A DNA stretch of 64,000 nucleotides. It comes from Massilia arenae. GTDB lineage: Bacteria > Pseudomonadota > Gammaproteobacteria > Burkholderiales > Burkholderiaceae_D. The notes under the pieces were generated by a model. It saw nothing but the letters and a program-made list of their open reading frames with translations. It made no database searches and had not been told where the DNA came from. Both the position numbers and the translations under genes were made by a program. Shown here one piece after another: positions 28,632 through 36,297 of the stretch (position 1 is the stretch's first letter; each line of letters opens with the position of its first letter). Where the stretch lies: NCBI RefSeq assembly GCF_008014745.1, contig NZ_VPFD01000011.1, forward strand, positions 79,340 through 143,339, in the 5' to 3' direction.

Positions 28632-30221
28632 ATGCGTACCTCGCTTCTAGTTGTCCTTTCTTGCTTCATCGTTGCATCTTGCAGCAAAGCACCCGCTCCT
28701 TCCAATGACAAGCCGGTCGACGTCGTCCTGATCGGCGCCGGCGTCATGAGCGCCACCCTCGGCACCATGCTCAAGGAACTCGATCCGGAACTGACGATCG
28801 AAATGTTCGAGCGCATGGATTCGGTCTCGGCCGAGAGTTCCGATGCGATGAACAATGCCGGCACCGGTCACTCCGGTTTCGCCGAGCTGAACTACACGCC
28901 CGAAATGCCGGACGGCACCATCGAGACCAAGAAGGCCGTCGACATCAACGAACAGTTCGAGATCTCGAAGCAGTTCTGGGCCTACCAGGTCAAGAAGGAA
29001 TACCTGGGCGCGCCGAACACCTTCATCAACAATGTGCCGCACATGGCCTTTGTCTGGGGTGACGACAACATCAACTACCTGCGCAAGCGCTACGCTGCGC
29101 TGCAAAAGGAAAACCTGTTCAAGGGCATGCTGTTCAGCGAAGACCACGAGACGATCCGCAAATGGGCGCCGCTGGTCATGAACGGCCGTGATGCGAACCA
29201 GAAAGTGGCCGCGACCCGCATGGACATCGGTACCGACGTCAACTACGGCACTCTGACCCGCAGCATGGTCAAGCACCTGACCGGCACCCACGGCATGACC
29301 CTGAACCTGCGCAGCCAGGTCGAAGACATCAAGCGCGGCAAGGATGGCTTGTGGAATGTGACCGTCAAGAACCTGGCGGACAACCAGCTCAAGACCGTGA
29401 GCGCGAAGTTCGTGTTCATCGGCGCCGGCGGCGGCGCGCTGCCGCTGCTGGAAAAGACCGGCATTCCTGAAGCCAAGGGCTACGGCGGCGTCCCGGTCGG
29501 CGGCCAATGGCTGGTGACTACCAACCAGGCGCTGATCGAAGCGCACCACGCCAAGGTGTATGGCAAGGCTTCGGTCGGTTCGCCGCCGATGTCGGTGCCT
29601 CACCTCGACACCCGCATCATCGACGGCAAGAAAGCCCTGCTGTTCGGACCGTTCGCGACCTTCTCGACCAAGTTCCTCAAGAACGGTTCGTGGGTCGACC
29701 TGCCGGCCTCGATCGGCACCGGCAACGTGCGTCCGATGGTGCAGGCTGGCATCGACAACATCCCGCTGACCAAGTACCTGGTCGAGCAGGTGATGAACTC
29801 GCAGGAAGACCGCGTGGCCACCCTGCGTGAGTACCTGCCGGAAGCCAAGCTGGAAGACTGGGAACTGGTCAACGCCGGCCAGCGCGTCCAGATCGTCAAG
29901 GACGACCCGAAGAAGGGCGGCCTGCTGCAGTTCGGTACCGAAGTCGTTGCCTCGGCTGACGGCTCCGTGACCGCCCTGCTGGGTGCATCGCCAGGCGCCT
30001 CGACCGCCGCGCCGATCATGCTCAAGGTGCTCAAGGCATCGGCCTTCCGCGACAAGCTGGAAACGCCTGCATGGCAAGCGAAGATGCACGAAATGATTCC
30101 TTCGTACGGCCGTCACCTGAACGACGACCCGGCCTTCGCCAACCAGATCCGCCAGCAGAGCAGCGCTGCGCTGGGCCTGAAGGCGATTACGCTGGATGTG
30201 CCGGCGGCAACGCAGGAGTAA
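28632..30221 (+). CDS. mqo: Malate:quinone oxidoreductase with lipoprotein-like N-terminus
   Basis: Mqo is an FAD-dependent, membrane-associated oxidation of malate to oxaloacetate that passes electrons to quinone. It has 529 residues from ATG 28632. The FAD motif VVLIGAGVMSATLGTMLKEL and the Mqo blocks NNAGTGHSGFAELNYTP, GGGALPLLEKTGIPE and GASPGASTAAPIMLK make identification secure. Unusually, the first 18 residues (MRTSLLVVLSCFIVASCS) form a signal with a lipobox-like IVASC. The FAD motif starts only after a short linker, so the enzyme may be an exported or anchored lipoprotein. A large hairpin repeat follows the stop. Confidence 0.95.
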   Translation: MRTSLLVVLSCFIVASCSKAPAPSNDKPVDVVLIGAGVMSATLGTMLKELDPELTIEMFERMDSVSAESSDAMNNAGTGHSGFAELNYTPEMPDGTIETKKAVDINEQFEISKQFWAYQVKKEYLGAPNTFINNVPHMAFVWGDDNINYLRKRYAALQKENLFKGMLFSEDHETIRKWAPLVMNGRDANQKVAATRMDIGTDVNYGTLTRSMVKHLTGTHGMTLNLRSQVEDIKRGKDGLWNVTVKNLADNQLKTVSAKFVFIGAGGGALPLLEKTGIPEAKGYGGVPVGGQWLVTTNQALIEAHHAKVYGKASVGSPPMSVPHLDTRIIDGKKALLFGPFATFSTKFLKNGSWVDLPASIGTGNVRPMVQAGIDNIPLTKYLVEQVMNSQEDRVATLREYLPEAKLEDWELVNAGQRVQIVKDDPKKGGLLQFGTEVVASADGSVTALLGASPGASTAAPIMLKVLKASAFRDKLETPAWQAKMHEMIPSYGRHLNDDPAFANQIRQQSSAALGLKAITLDVPAATQE

Positions 30222-30250
30222 TGTTGTAGGCAGCGACTGAGTTCGCTGCA

Positions 30251-30350
30251 AAAAGCCGTCGTCCCCGCGAAGGCGGGGACCCAAGTTCTGCAAGCGTTTC
30301 GACAGCTCTTGCAAACCTGGGTCCCCGCCTCCGCGGGGACGACTTTTTTA
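30251..30350. repeat. REP/BIME-like inverted repeat and bidirectional terminator
   Basis: The left arm, about 30258-30294, contains GTCGTCCCCGCGAAGGCGGG. It is mirrored by a right arm, about 30308-30343, containing GGGTCCCCGCCTCCGCGGGG. Each arm also forms a smaller hairpin (CCCCGC...GCGGGG). The right arm runs into T7. It sits between convergent mqo and the KfrA-like gene. Confidence 0.8.
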
Positions 30351-30366
30351 TGCCAACTAGTTTTTC

Positions 30367-31116
30367 TTATTTGCGCGCGCGCAGGGTCTCGAGTTCGGCA
30401 CGCAGATTGCTGCGTTCGCTGCGCGAGTTGTCGAGCGTGGTGCGCAGTTCCTTGATCTCGGCCGCCAGGTTGTCGCGCTCGGTCGTGACGCCGACCAGCT
30501 CCATCTGGGCGCGCAGGCGCGCATCCGACTCGGCCGCGGTGGCCGCGACATTGCGCTCGAGCTGCTGGCGCAGGTCGGCCAGCTGGGCATCCTTGCCGTC
30601 GATCGCCAGTTGATCCTTGGCCTTGCCGACCAGCGCGTCGGCCGCGATCTGGCGCGCATTGCGCAGCTCGGCCGTCAGGCGCTCGATCTCTTCGTTGCGC
30701 TCGTCCGCGATCAGCTGGGCCTGTTCGCGCGCGATCCGCGCATCGCCCAGTTCGGCGTTCAGGCCATCGCGTTCGGCTTCGAGTTCGTTACCGGCCGCGA
30801 GCAGCGCATCCATATCGCTCTCGGCGCGCGCCAGCGCATCGCGCATGCCGGCGCCGGCATCCTGCGCATACTGCCGGGCCCAGCGGCCCAGTTCGGCCAG
30901 CAGCTCGGGCGGCATCTCGGCCTTCGGCGCCTCGACCGGTTTCGCATGGCTGGCGCGCCAGGTGGCCAGGTGCTGGTGGATGGTCTTGGTCGAGCCGGCG
31001 CCGATCAGGCCGCGCACCGCCTCGATCGTAACCTGCTGCTTGTCGTTCTGGAGCGTGTCGGCCGCCTCGATGACGTCGCCGAGCGTCACGTCCAGGTGTG
31101 CCATATCCGTTTTCAT
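30367..31116 (-). CDS. KfrA-like DNA-binding coiled-coil protein
   Basis: The protein has 249 residues. The N-terminal about 60 residues (VIEAADTLQNDKQQVTIEAV, then RGLIGAGSTKTIHQHLATWR) match the KfrA N-terminal DNA-binding domain of plasmid accessory partition proteins. The rest, from about residue 85, is one long heptad-rich coiled coil (ELEAERDGLNAELGDARIAR and similar). KfrA of IncP plasmids represses its own gene and has a plasmid-maintenance role. Chromosomal copies are uncharacterised; a nucleoid or segregation role is only inference. ATG 31104 is an alternative start four codons in. It is convergent with mqo across the hairpin repeat. Confidence 0.82.
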   Translation of the reverse strand: MKTDMAHLDVTLGDVIEAADTLQNDKQQVTIEAVRGLIGAGSTKTIHQHLATWRASHAKPVEAPKAEMPPELLAELGRWARQYAQDAGAGMRDALARAESDMDALLAAGNELEAERDGLNAELGDARIAREQAQLIADERNEEIERLTAELRNARQIAADALVGKAKDQLAIDGKDAQLADLRQQLERNVAATAAESDARLRAQMELVGVTTERDNLAAEIKELRTTLDNSRSERSNLRAELETLRARK

Positions 31117-31224
31117 ACCGCGTCAGGATGTTCGTTGTAGGGCTGTCCATCATACGCTAGACGATGGTTTAGTTGCTCAAAAGCATCGCTGGATGCGGTC
31201 GAGTGTCGCGGATTTGCCGCTATC

Positions 31225-32730
31225 TCAGACCGAGGCAGGTGTGGCTAATGCCATGTTGGCAAAATTCTCGTCCAGCCAGGCGCCCAGTGTCTCGCTTCCC
31301 GGATCGTCGAGATGCGGCAGCATCGCGGCGTACCAGGCGCGCCCCTCCTCCTGGCCCAGCACGGCGCGCACGATGGGCAGGCTGTTCTGCAGGAAGGTGT
31401 CGAACAGCGGCACCCGGCGCGCGAACAGCAAGGTTGCGTCGGTGCAGCCCAGGCCCGTATAGAGCGCGCGCATCTGCTCCAGATACGGCATCGCCCGCGC
31501 CGCCTGGCCGGACTGGGTCAGGGCCGAGATGAAGCTGGTCACGATCTGCGGGTCCGGCATCTCGCGAGAGGTGGCGTTGCGTTCGCGCGCCCAGGCGATC
31601 CACTCTTCGCCGCGCGCCGTGTCGCCGGTCATGGCGCAGCAGCATCCGGTTTGCAGGGCATTGAAAACGCTCGGCTCTTCGGCGCACAAGGCATTCCAGT
31701 AGTGCAGCGATTCGGCCCAGCGCCCCAGGCGCGCGCTGGCCATCGCGCACAGGCGGATCGCATCGATGCGCAAGCCGTCCTGCGTGGCGGCGGCATGGGG
31801 CATGGCGCCGGCCAGCGCTTCTTCCAGGCGGCCGGCGCCGAGGTGGTCGATGGCGTCGACCAGTTCCGGCGGGTCAGCCGGCGCCTGTCCGGTTTCCATC
31901 GCGGTCGGTGCGCTGCATTCATCGATGATTCGTTCGGCATCCATGCCCGGCAGGCGCAGGTAGGCGATGACCGGTCGTGTGGTCTTCTTTTCCTTTTTTT
32001 CGCCACGTTCGACCTGCACATTGTCGATCGAGACGAACGGATCGCCTTCGGTGCGGTACAGCGTCACCGCGCTGTAGCGTGCGGCGTCCGCCTCGACGCC
32101 GGCGCCGAGGATCGAAAACAGTTCATGGGGTGCGGTTTCGAGCCGGTGCACGACGACGTGGGGTTCGTCGATCCAGGCGAATCTGCGCGGCAGCTCGAAC
32201 GGCGTCGCCCAGTTGCCACTCAGCTCGCAGAACGGTTCTTCGGCCGCGCCGCGCGCCAGCGAGCGGGGCAAGGTGGTCAACAGGATGAATTCGACGATCC
32301 AGCCGGCGACGAGCGCGCTGCCCTCGATCCGCATCCCCGCGACGTGGCGCACTTCGTTCTCGGCCAGCAGCATCCCGAAGCGCCACATGTCCACGGGAGC
32401 CGCGAGCAGCGAAGCGAAGCTGCCCGCGTCGGCGATGGCGAGCCAGGCGGCCCAGTGTGCATACCAGCCCGCGACGCCGATCGCCAGGCCCAATCGGCCC
32501 ATCCACATGGGGTTGCGCGCCTTGGCCTGGCGCGCCACCTGGCGCGCGGCCACGCCCATGACGACCGCGAAGACGCACATGGCGAACCAGTTGAGCAGGA
32601 CGAGCGGCGAGTGGATCGTCAGCCAGGCAAACAGCCAGGCCGGGATGACGACCAACAGCGCGCAGGCCGCGGTCGAGACGATCGCCTGCGCAGGCAGGCG
32701 ACCCGACGGCACGTAGTAGGCTGAGCTCAT
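31225..32730 (-). CDS. T6SS-locus membrane protein with TPR-like C-terminal region
   Basis: This 501-residue protein starts at ATG 32730, whose ATGA overlaps the stop of the upstream gene, so translation is coupled. About four hydrophobic helices lie in the first 165 residues (at roughly 15-38, 41-62, 80-104 and 140-160). A soluble part follows that ends in helical, Ala/Leu-rich repeats resembling TPR or HEAT (residues about 330-480). No T6SS core family is recognised. As last gene of the tssK-PAAR-ketosynthase-like run it may be an accessory or immunity-type membrane protein; inferred from position only. Confidence 0.7.
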   Translation of the reverse strand: MSSAYYVPSGRLPAQAIVSTAACALLVVIPAWLFAWLTIHSPLVLLNWFAMCVFAVVMGVAARQVARQAKARNPMWMGRLGLAIGVAGWYAHWAAWLAIADAGSFASLLAAPVDMWRFGMLLAENEVRHVAGMRIEGSALVAGWIVEFILLTTLPRSLARGAAEEPFCELSGNWATPFELPRRFAWIDEPHVVVHRLETAPHELFSILGAGVEADAARYSAVTLYRTEGDPFVSIDNVQVERGEKKEKKTTRPVIAYLRLPGMDAERIIDECSAPTAMETGQAPADPPELVDAIDHLGAGRLEEALAGAMPHAAATQDGLRIDAIRLCAMASARLGRWAESLHYWNALCAEEPSVFNALQTGCCCAMTGDTARGEEWIAWARERNATSREMPDPQIVTSFISALTQSGQAARAMPYLEQMRALYTGLGCTDATLLFARRVPLFDTFLQNSLPIVRAVLGQEEGRAWYAAMLPHLDDPGSETLGAWLDENFANMALATPASV

Positions 32731-33968
32731 GGTGCCTCCTCTAGCTTGGGCGCGGGCCGGACCAGGGCCAGCGCGCGCAAGTCCGGCATGTCGTTGCCCA
32801 CGCAGAGCAGCGGCGCATCGTGTTCGAGCGCGGCGTGCGCGGCCAGCGCCAGCGCGGCAACAAAGGGCACGGCGCCGCATGTGCCGCAGGCTGGGCCGAG
32901 GCGGACGATATCGCTGGCGTTGTCGAGGTGCGGCGTGGTGGCGCCGCCGAACTCCATCAGTTCGAGCGCGTGGCGCGTGTCGGCGCCGCTATCGGCGACG
33001 ACCATCGCGATCGCGGCTGGCGTGATCGCCGCGCCCTGCAGCAGGCGCCCGGCGAGCGTGTTCAGGGGCTGTGGAGACAGGCGTTTGAGGCTGGCGGATG
33101 TCGGGTCGCAGGCCTCGGCTTCCAGGCTGAGGTGCGCGATGCCGGCGCCGTCCGCGGCCGGCGCCAGCAGCAGGCCGGCCGCACCCTCGCCGGGGATGCG
33201 GCCGCGCGGGTGGAAGGAGGTGAACAGCGTGCCGTTGGCCGACCAGCAGTCGACCGTTTCCTGGCCGACGTGGGAACAGAAGGCGAGCAGGATCGTCGCT
33301 GTGGGCGCCGCGCTTTTTTCTGCCTGCTGCGCCATCCGGGCAATGAGCGGCGCCGGGGCCGCTGGTTCGGTCACATCGATGCGGGCAGCAGGCCAGCCGG
33401 ACTGCGCCAGCAGCTGCCTGCACCACATCGATGCCGCCTGGCGTTGATCGACCTGCCAGTCATCCGGCAGCACCAAGGCCAGTTGCAGCCTGAAAGGCGC
33501 GCCTTCGTCCGCGACCAGCAGCCCTGCCGCGCGGTCTGCCAGCTGGCGCAGGACCGTCGTGCCAAGGACGAGTGCGCGCCAGCCTTCGTCGCCGAAACGC
33601 GGTGCCGGCGTGGCGTAGCTGTCCAGCCAGTCGGCGATCTCGTCGCGCACCGCTGCGTCGCCGGCCTGTTCGCAGCGTGCGCTCATGACCGGCAAACCGT
33701 CGTCGTCTACCAGATCGCGGTCAAGGTCGGCATCGACCTTGTTGGCGGCAAGGGCGGCGTCCAGTTCTTCGGCGGAGGCGCCGTGCGGTGTGCACAGCGC
33801 GCCGGCGAGGATGGACAAGGTTGGGCAAGGTCGTTCCTGGACGGCTTCCTGCTGCACTGCCGGCGCGGCGGCGGCCTGAGCGACAGGCTGGCGCGCGAGC
33901 AGCCTGCCGCCGATGCGGTTGAGCCAGCCCGGGGCCGGCGGCGTTGCAGTGGTCGTGGTGGTGGACAT
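32727..33968 (-). CDS. Degenerate beta-ketoacyl-synthase-like protein in the T6SS locus
   Basis: This 413-residue protein has remote but visible thiolase-fold features: FHPRGRIPGEGAAGLLLAP corresponds to the ketosynthase GEGAxxLVLE strand, and LGPACGTCGAVPFVAALALA to the GHxxGAAG segment. The catalytic His of that last motif is replaced and no nucleophilic-Cys motif was found, so it is probably not a condensing enzyme. The N-terminal 60 residues are low-complexity Thr/Ala/Pro. It starts 4 bp after the PAAR gene and overlaps the next gene by 4 bp (ATGA). Such KS-like proteins occur near PAAR genes in other proteobacterial T6SS loci (from memory), possibly as effector-loading or structural parts; unproven. 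Confidence 0.6.
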   Translation of the reverse strand: MSTTTTTATPPAPGWLNRIGGRLLARQPVAQAAAAPAVQQEAVQERPCPTLSILAGALCTPHGASAEELDAALAANKVDADLDRDLVDDDGLPVMSARCEQAGDAAVRDEIADWLDSYATPAPRFGDEGWRALVLGTTVLRQLADRAAGLLVADEGAPFRLQLALVLPDDWQVDQRQAASMWCRQLLAQSGWPAARIDVTEPAAPAPLIARMAQQAEKSAAPTATILLAFCSHVGQETVDCWSANGTLFTSFHPRGRIPGEGAAGLLLAPAADGAGIAHLSLEAEACDPTSASLKRLSPQPLNTLAGRLLQGAAITPAAIAMVVADSGADTRHALELMEFGGATTPHLDNASDIVRLGPACGTCGAVPFVAALALAAHAALEHDAPLLCVGNDMPDLRALALVRPAPKLEEAP

Positions 33969-33972
33969 GGGA

Positions 33973-34236
33973 TCAGACCTGGTCGATGGTGGTTTGCTGG
34001 CCGGCGATCAGGGTGGCGCCGCAGGCGGTCTTGTCGCCATGCCGCGCCGCTGCCTTGCCGTCGACGATCAGGGTCGCATCGCCTTCGATGATCGGCCCGG
34101 GGCCGTGCTTGGGGCAGCTCGTCTTGTCGCCCATGCGGGCGATGCCGACGCCGTCGATATCGCTGTGGGGCGAGGCTTCCAGCACGACGCCGCCGTGCGA
34201 GGTCTTGTCGCCTAGTCTGATCAGTGCTCCTGCCAT
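33973..34236 (-). CDS. PAAR-domain T6SS spike-tip protein
   Basis: This 87-residue stand-alone PAAR protein, MAGALIRLGDKTSHGGVVLE with later KTSCPKHGPG and AARHGDKTACG, carries the His/Cys zinc ligands and repeated PAAR-like turns. It sharpens the VgrG spike and can carry effectors. It lies 24 bp downstream of tssK and 4 bp upstream of the KS-like gene. No VgrG is encoded in the window. Confidence 0.93.
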   Translation of the reverse strand: MAGALIRLGDKTSHGGVVLEASPHSDIDGVGIARMGDKTSCPKHGPGPIIEGDATLIVDGKAAARHGDKTACGATLIAGQQTTIDQV

Positions 34237-34260
34237 GCTTGTTCTCCTTTTTTCAGAACG

Positions 34261-35601
34261 TCAGGACATCACCGCCAGCAGCTCGAGCCTGAGCTCCTTC
34301 ATGCCGGCCGGGACGTAGATCGAGATCGACTGCGCCTTGAGCATGCGCTCGTACATCGGCCCTTTCGCTTCGAGGATGAAGTAGCAGGTATCGGGCCGCA
34401 CGGGGATCGCCGCCGGCGGTTGCGGTGTGTACTGCAGGCGCACGCCGGGCAGGGCCGAGAGCACGAACTTCTCGACGTCGTCCGGGGCGCCGATCTTGAA
34501 ACGCAGCGGCGCCACGTCGACCAGTTCCACCGCCGGGATGTCGGCCGAGACGGCGATATAGAAGGTGGTGTCGTCGTCGATCTTGCCCGAGTCGAGCATG
34601 CCGATGTGGTAGCAGGGCCGCACCTCGTTGAGGGCGATGCCGAAGTACTTGGCCGAGATGACCGTGTCGAGCAGCTCGCGGACGATCTGGTGCAGCTTGG
34701 CGAAGGCGGGACCGGGATCGTGGTGCTGGTAGGAAGGCAGGTCGGACAGGGTCCAGCTCTTGGAAAAGGTCATCAGGCCGCCGGCCACGTCCAGCAGCGC
34801 CTCGAACAGGCGCTCGGGGTGCAGCGCCGGCTGGTTGAAGTGGTGCGACAGCGCCGCATAGGCCGAGCTGGCCGTGTGCAGCAGCCAGAACGACGACATG
34901 TCGCCGGAGCGGAATTCGATCACGTTGCGGGTCGGCTCGCGGTGGTGGCCGTACAGCGCGCCGACCTTGGCCTGCAGCGCGTCGAGCAGGCGGCGCAGCT
35001 GCTGGAACAGGGCCGGGGCGGCGCCCAGCGACATCGACGGCGGCACCAGCGCAGGATCGAGCTCGAAGCCGCCGGTGGCGCATCTGCGCACGCGCAGCAG
35101 GGGAAAGTGGACGTAGGCGTCGCGCGGCTCGAACTCGGACACCAGGCGCAGCGCGCGCTTCAGGTAGGCCAGCTGCACCGGCGCCGCCTGCGTGTAGAGG
35201 TCGGGCGTCTCCTCGTTGGCCTGCATGAAGCGGGTCGTGTTGGCGGCCTGCCCCGGCTGCACGAAGTTGGCATTGAAGGGCTTCAGTCCCGGCAGCGCCG
35301 CGTAATACGTCACGGCCTGCACCGACTGCTGCAGGCCGCTCAGGTCGACGGTGCCGGGCAGCTCGTCGAGCCCCGGCGCCTCGTACAGCTCGCCGTCCTG
35401 GAAGCGCAGCGACAGTCCCTGCACGCGCAGCATGCCGCTGGCGAGGGCTTCGCGGTCGATCTCGAGCGACTCGACCCCCCATGCATACGGATGCGCCGCC
35501 TTGACGCCCTTGTACAGGCAATGCTCGTGATAGGCGTCCTGGCGCTGGAAATGCTGCGGGCGCAGCAGCAGGCCTTCTCCCCAGAGAACTTTGCTGGTCA
35601 T
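34261..35601 (-). CDS. tssK: TssK, T6SS baseplate protein
   Basis: TssK links the baseplate wedge (TssEFG) to the membrane complex (TssJLM) of the type VI secretion machine, as trimers on the cytoplasmic side. It has 446 residues, the usual length. The N-terminus VLWGEGLLLRPQHFQRQDAY (binding the wedge) and the C-terminal YFILEAKGPMYERML are strong family markers. It is the first gene of the minus-strand arm, divergent from tssE across 158 bp that must hold both promoters. Confidence 0.96.
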   Translation of the reverse strand: MTSKVLWGEGLLLRPQHFQRQDAYHEHCLYKGVKAAHPYAWGVESLEIDREALASGMLRVQGLSLRFQDGELYEAPGLDELPGTVDLSGLQQSVQAVTYYAALPGLKPFNANFVQPGQAANTTRFMQANEETPDLYTQAAPVQLAYLKRALRLVSEFEPRDAYVHFPLLRVRRCATGGFELDPALVPPSMSLGAAPALFQQLRRLLDALQAKVGALYGHHREPTRNVIEFRSGDMSSFWLLHTASSAYAALSHHFNQPALHPERLFEALLDVAGGLMTFSKSWTLSDLPSYQHHDPGPAFAKLHQIVRELLDTVISAKYFGIALNEVRPCYHIGMLDSGKIDDDTTFYIAVSADIPAVELVDVAPLRFKIGAPDDVEKFVLSALPGVRLQYTPQPPAAIPVRPDTCYFILEAKGPMYERMLKAQSISIYVPAGMKELRLELLAVMS

Positions 35602-35759
35602 GGCTGTTGTTCCTTCACCTTGTTCTTTGCGAAAGGAAACGATAACGATGAGATGCTGTTGCGCATGTGAACTTGATCAAAGTTTGGCGCTGAATGCCGT
35701 GGCAACATGCGATTGATTTTCATCACGCAACACCAGCGTGTACCAACGAGGGGGAATCG

Positions 35760-36296
35760 ATGAAAGGATTCACGCCGGACCTGTTCGACCGCCTGCTCGG
35801 CCAGCCGCTGCGCAATGGCGTGGTGGTCGCGCGCCTGAACGTCGAGGAACTGAAGGATGCGGTGGCGCGCGACCTCGAAGCGCTGCTCAACACGCGCTCG
35901 ACCATCCAGGACGGCGCGCTGGTCGGTTTTCCCGAATGTGGCCAGTCGATGGTCGGTTATGGGCTGTGCGACTTCGCCGACCGTTCGCTGTCCAGTCCCA
36001 CCGACCGCGCCCACATCTGCACCTGCATCGAAGAGACCATCGCGCGCCATGAGCCGCGGCTGCAGAACGTGAAGGCGCTGCTCGAGGTGCAGGGCGATGG
36101 CGGCGCCCCCTCGGTCAACCGCCTGGGTTTCTCGATCACGGGGGTGCTGGTGGGGAGCATGTCGCAGGAGCCGGTCAACTTCGACGCCGTGCTGCAGCCG
36201 TCCACGCTCCAGTACAGCATCCGCAAGGCCGGCCGCGCGGGCGCGGCCAATGCCGCCGGCGCCGCATCGTCGGCATCGACAGCGGCGGGAGCCTGA
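35760..36296 (+). CDS. tssE: TssE, gp25-like T6SS baseplate protein
   Basis: This baseplate wedge component is related to phage T4 gp25. It has 178 residues from ATG 35760, preceded by GAGGGGGA; an upstream in-frame ATG has no ribosome site. The start FTPDLFDRLLGQP and the ARLNVEELKDAVARDLEALLNTR helix are typical; the gp25 core holds SMVGYGLCDF. The Ala/Ser-rich last 25 residues are unusual low complexity. It is first of the tssE-tssF-tssG operon. Confidence 0.93.
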   Translation: MKGFTPDLFDRLLGQPLRNGVVVARLNVEELKDAVARDLEALLNTRSTIQDGALVGFPECGQSMVGYGLCDFADRSLSSPTDRAHICTCIEETIARHEPRLQNVKALLEVQGDGGAPSVNRLGFSITGVLVGSMSQEPVNFDAVLQPSTLQYSIRKAGRAGAANAAGAASSASTAAGA

Positions 36297-36297
36297 G

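Noticed and set aside
30258..30343. Possible CRISPR-like repeat
   Set aside because: Only two arms in inverted orientation with no spacers; a REP-like hairpin explains it.
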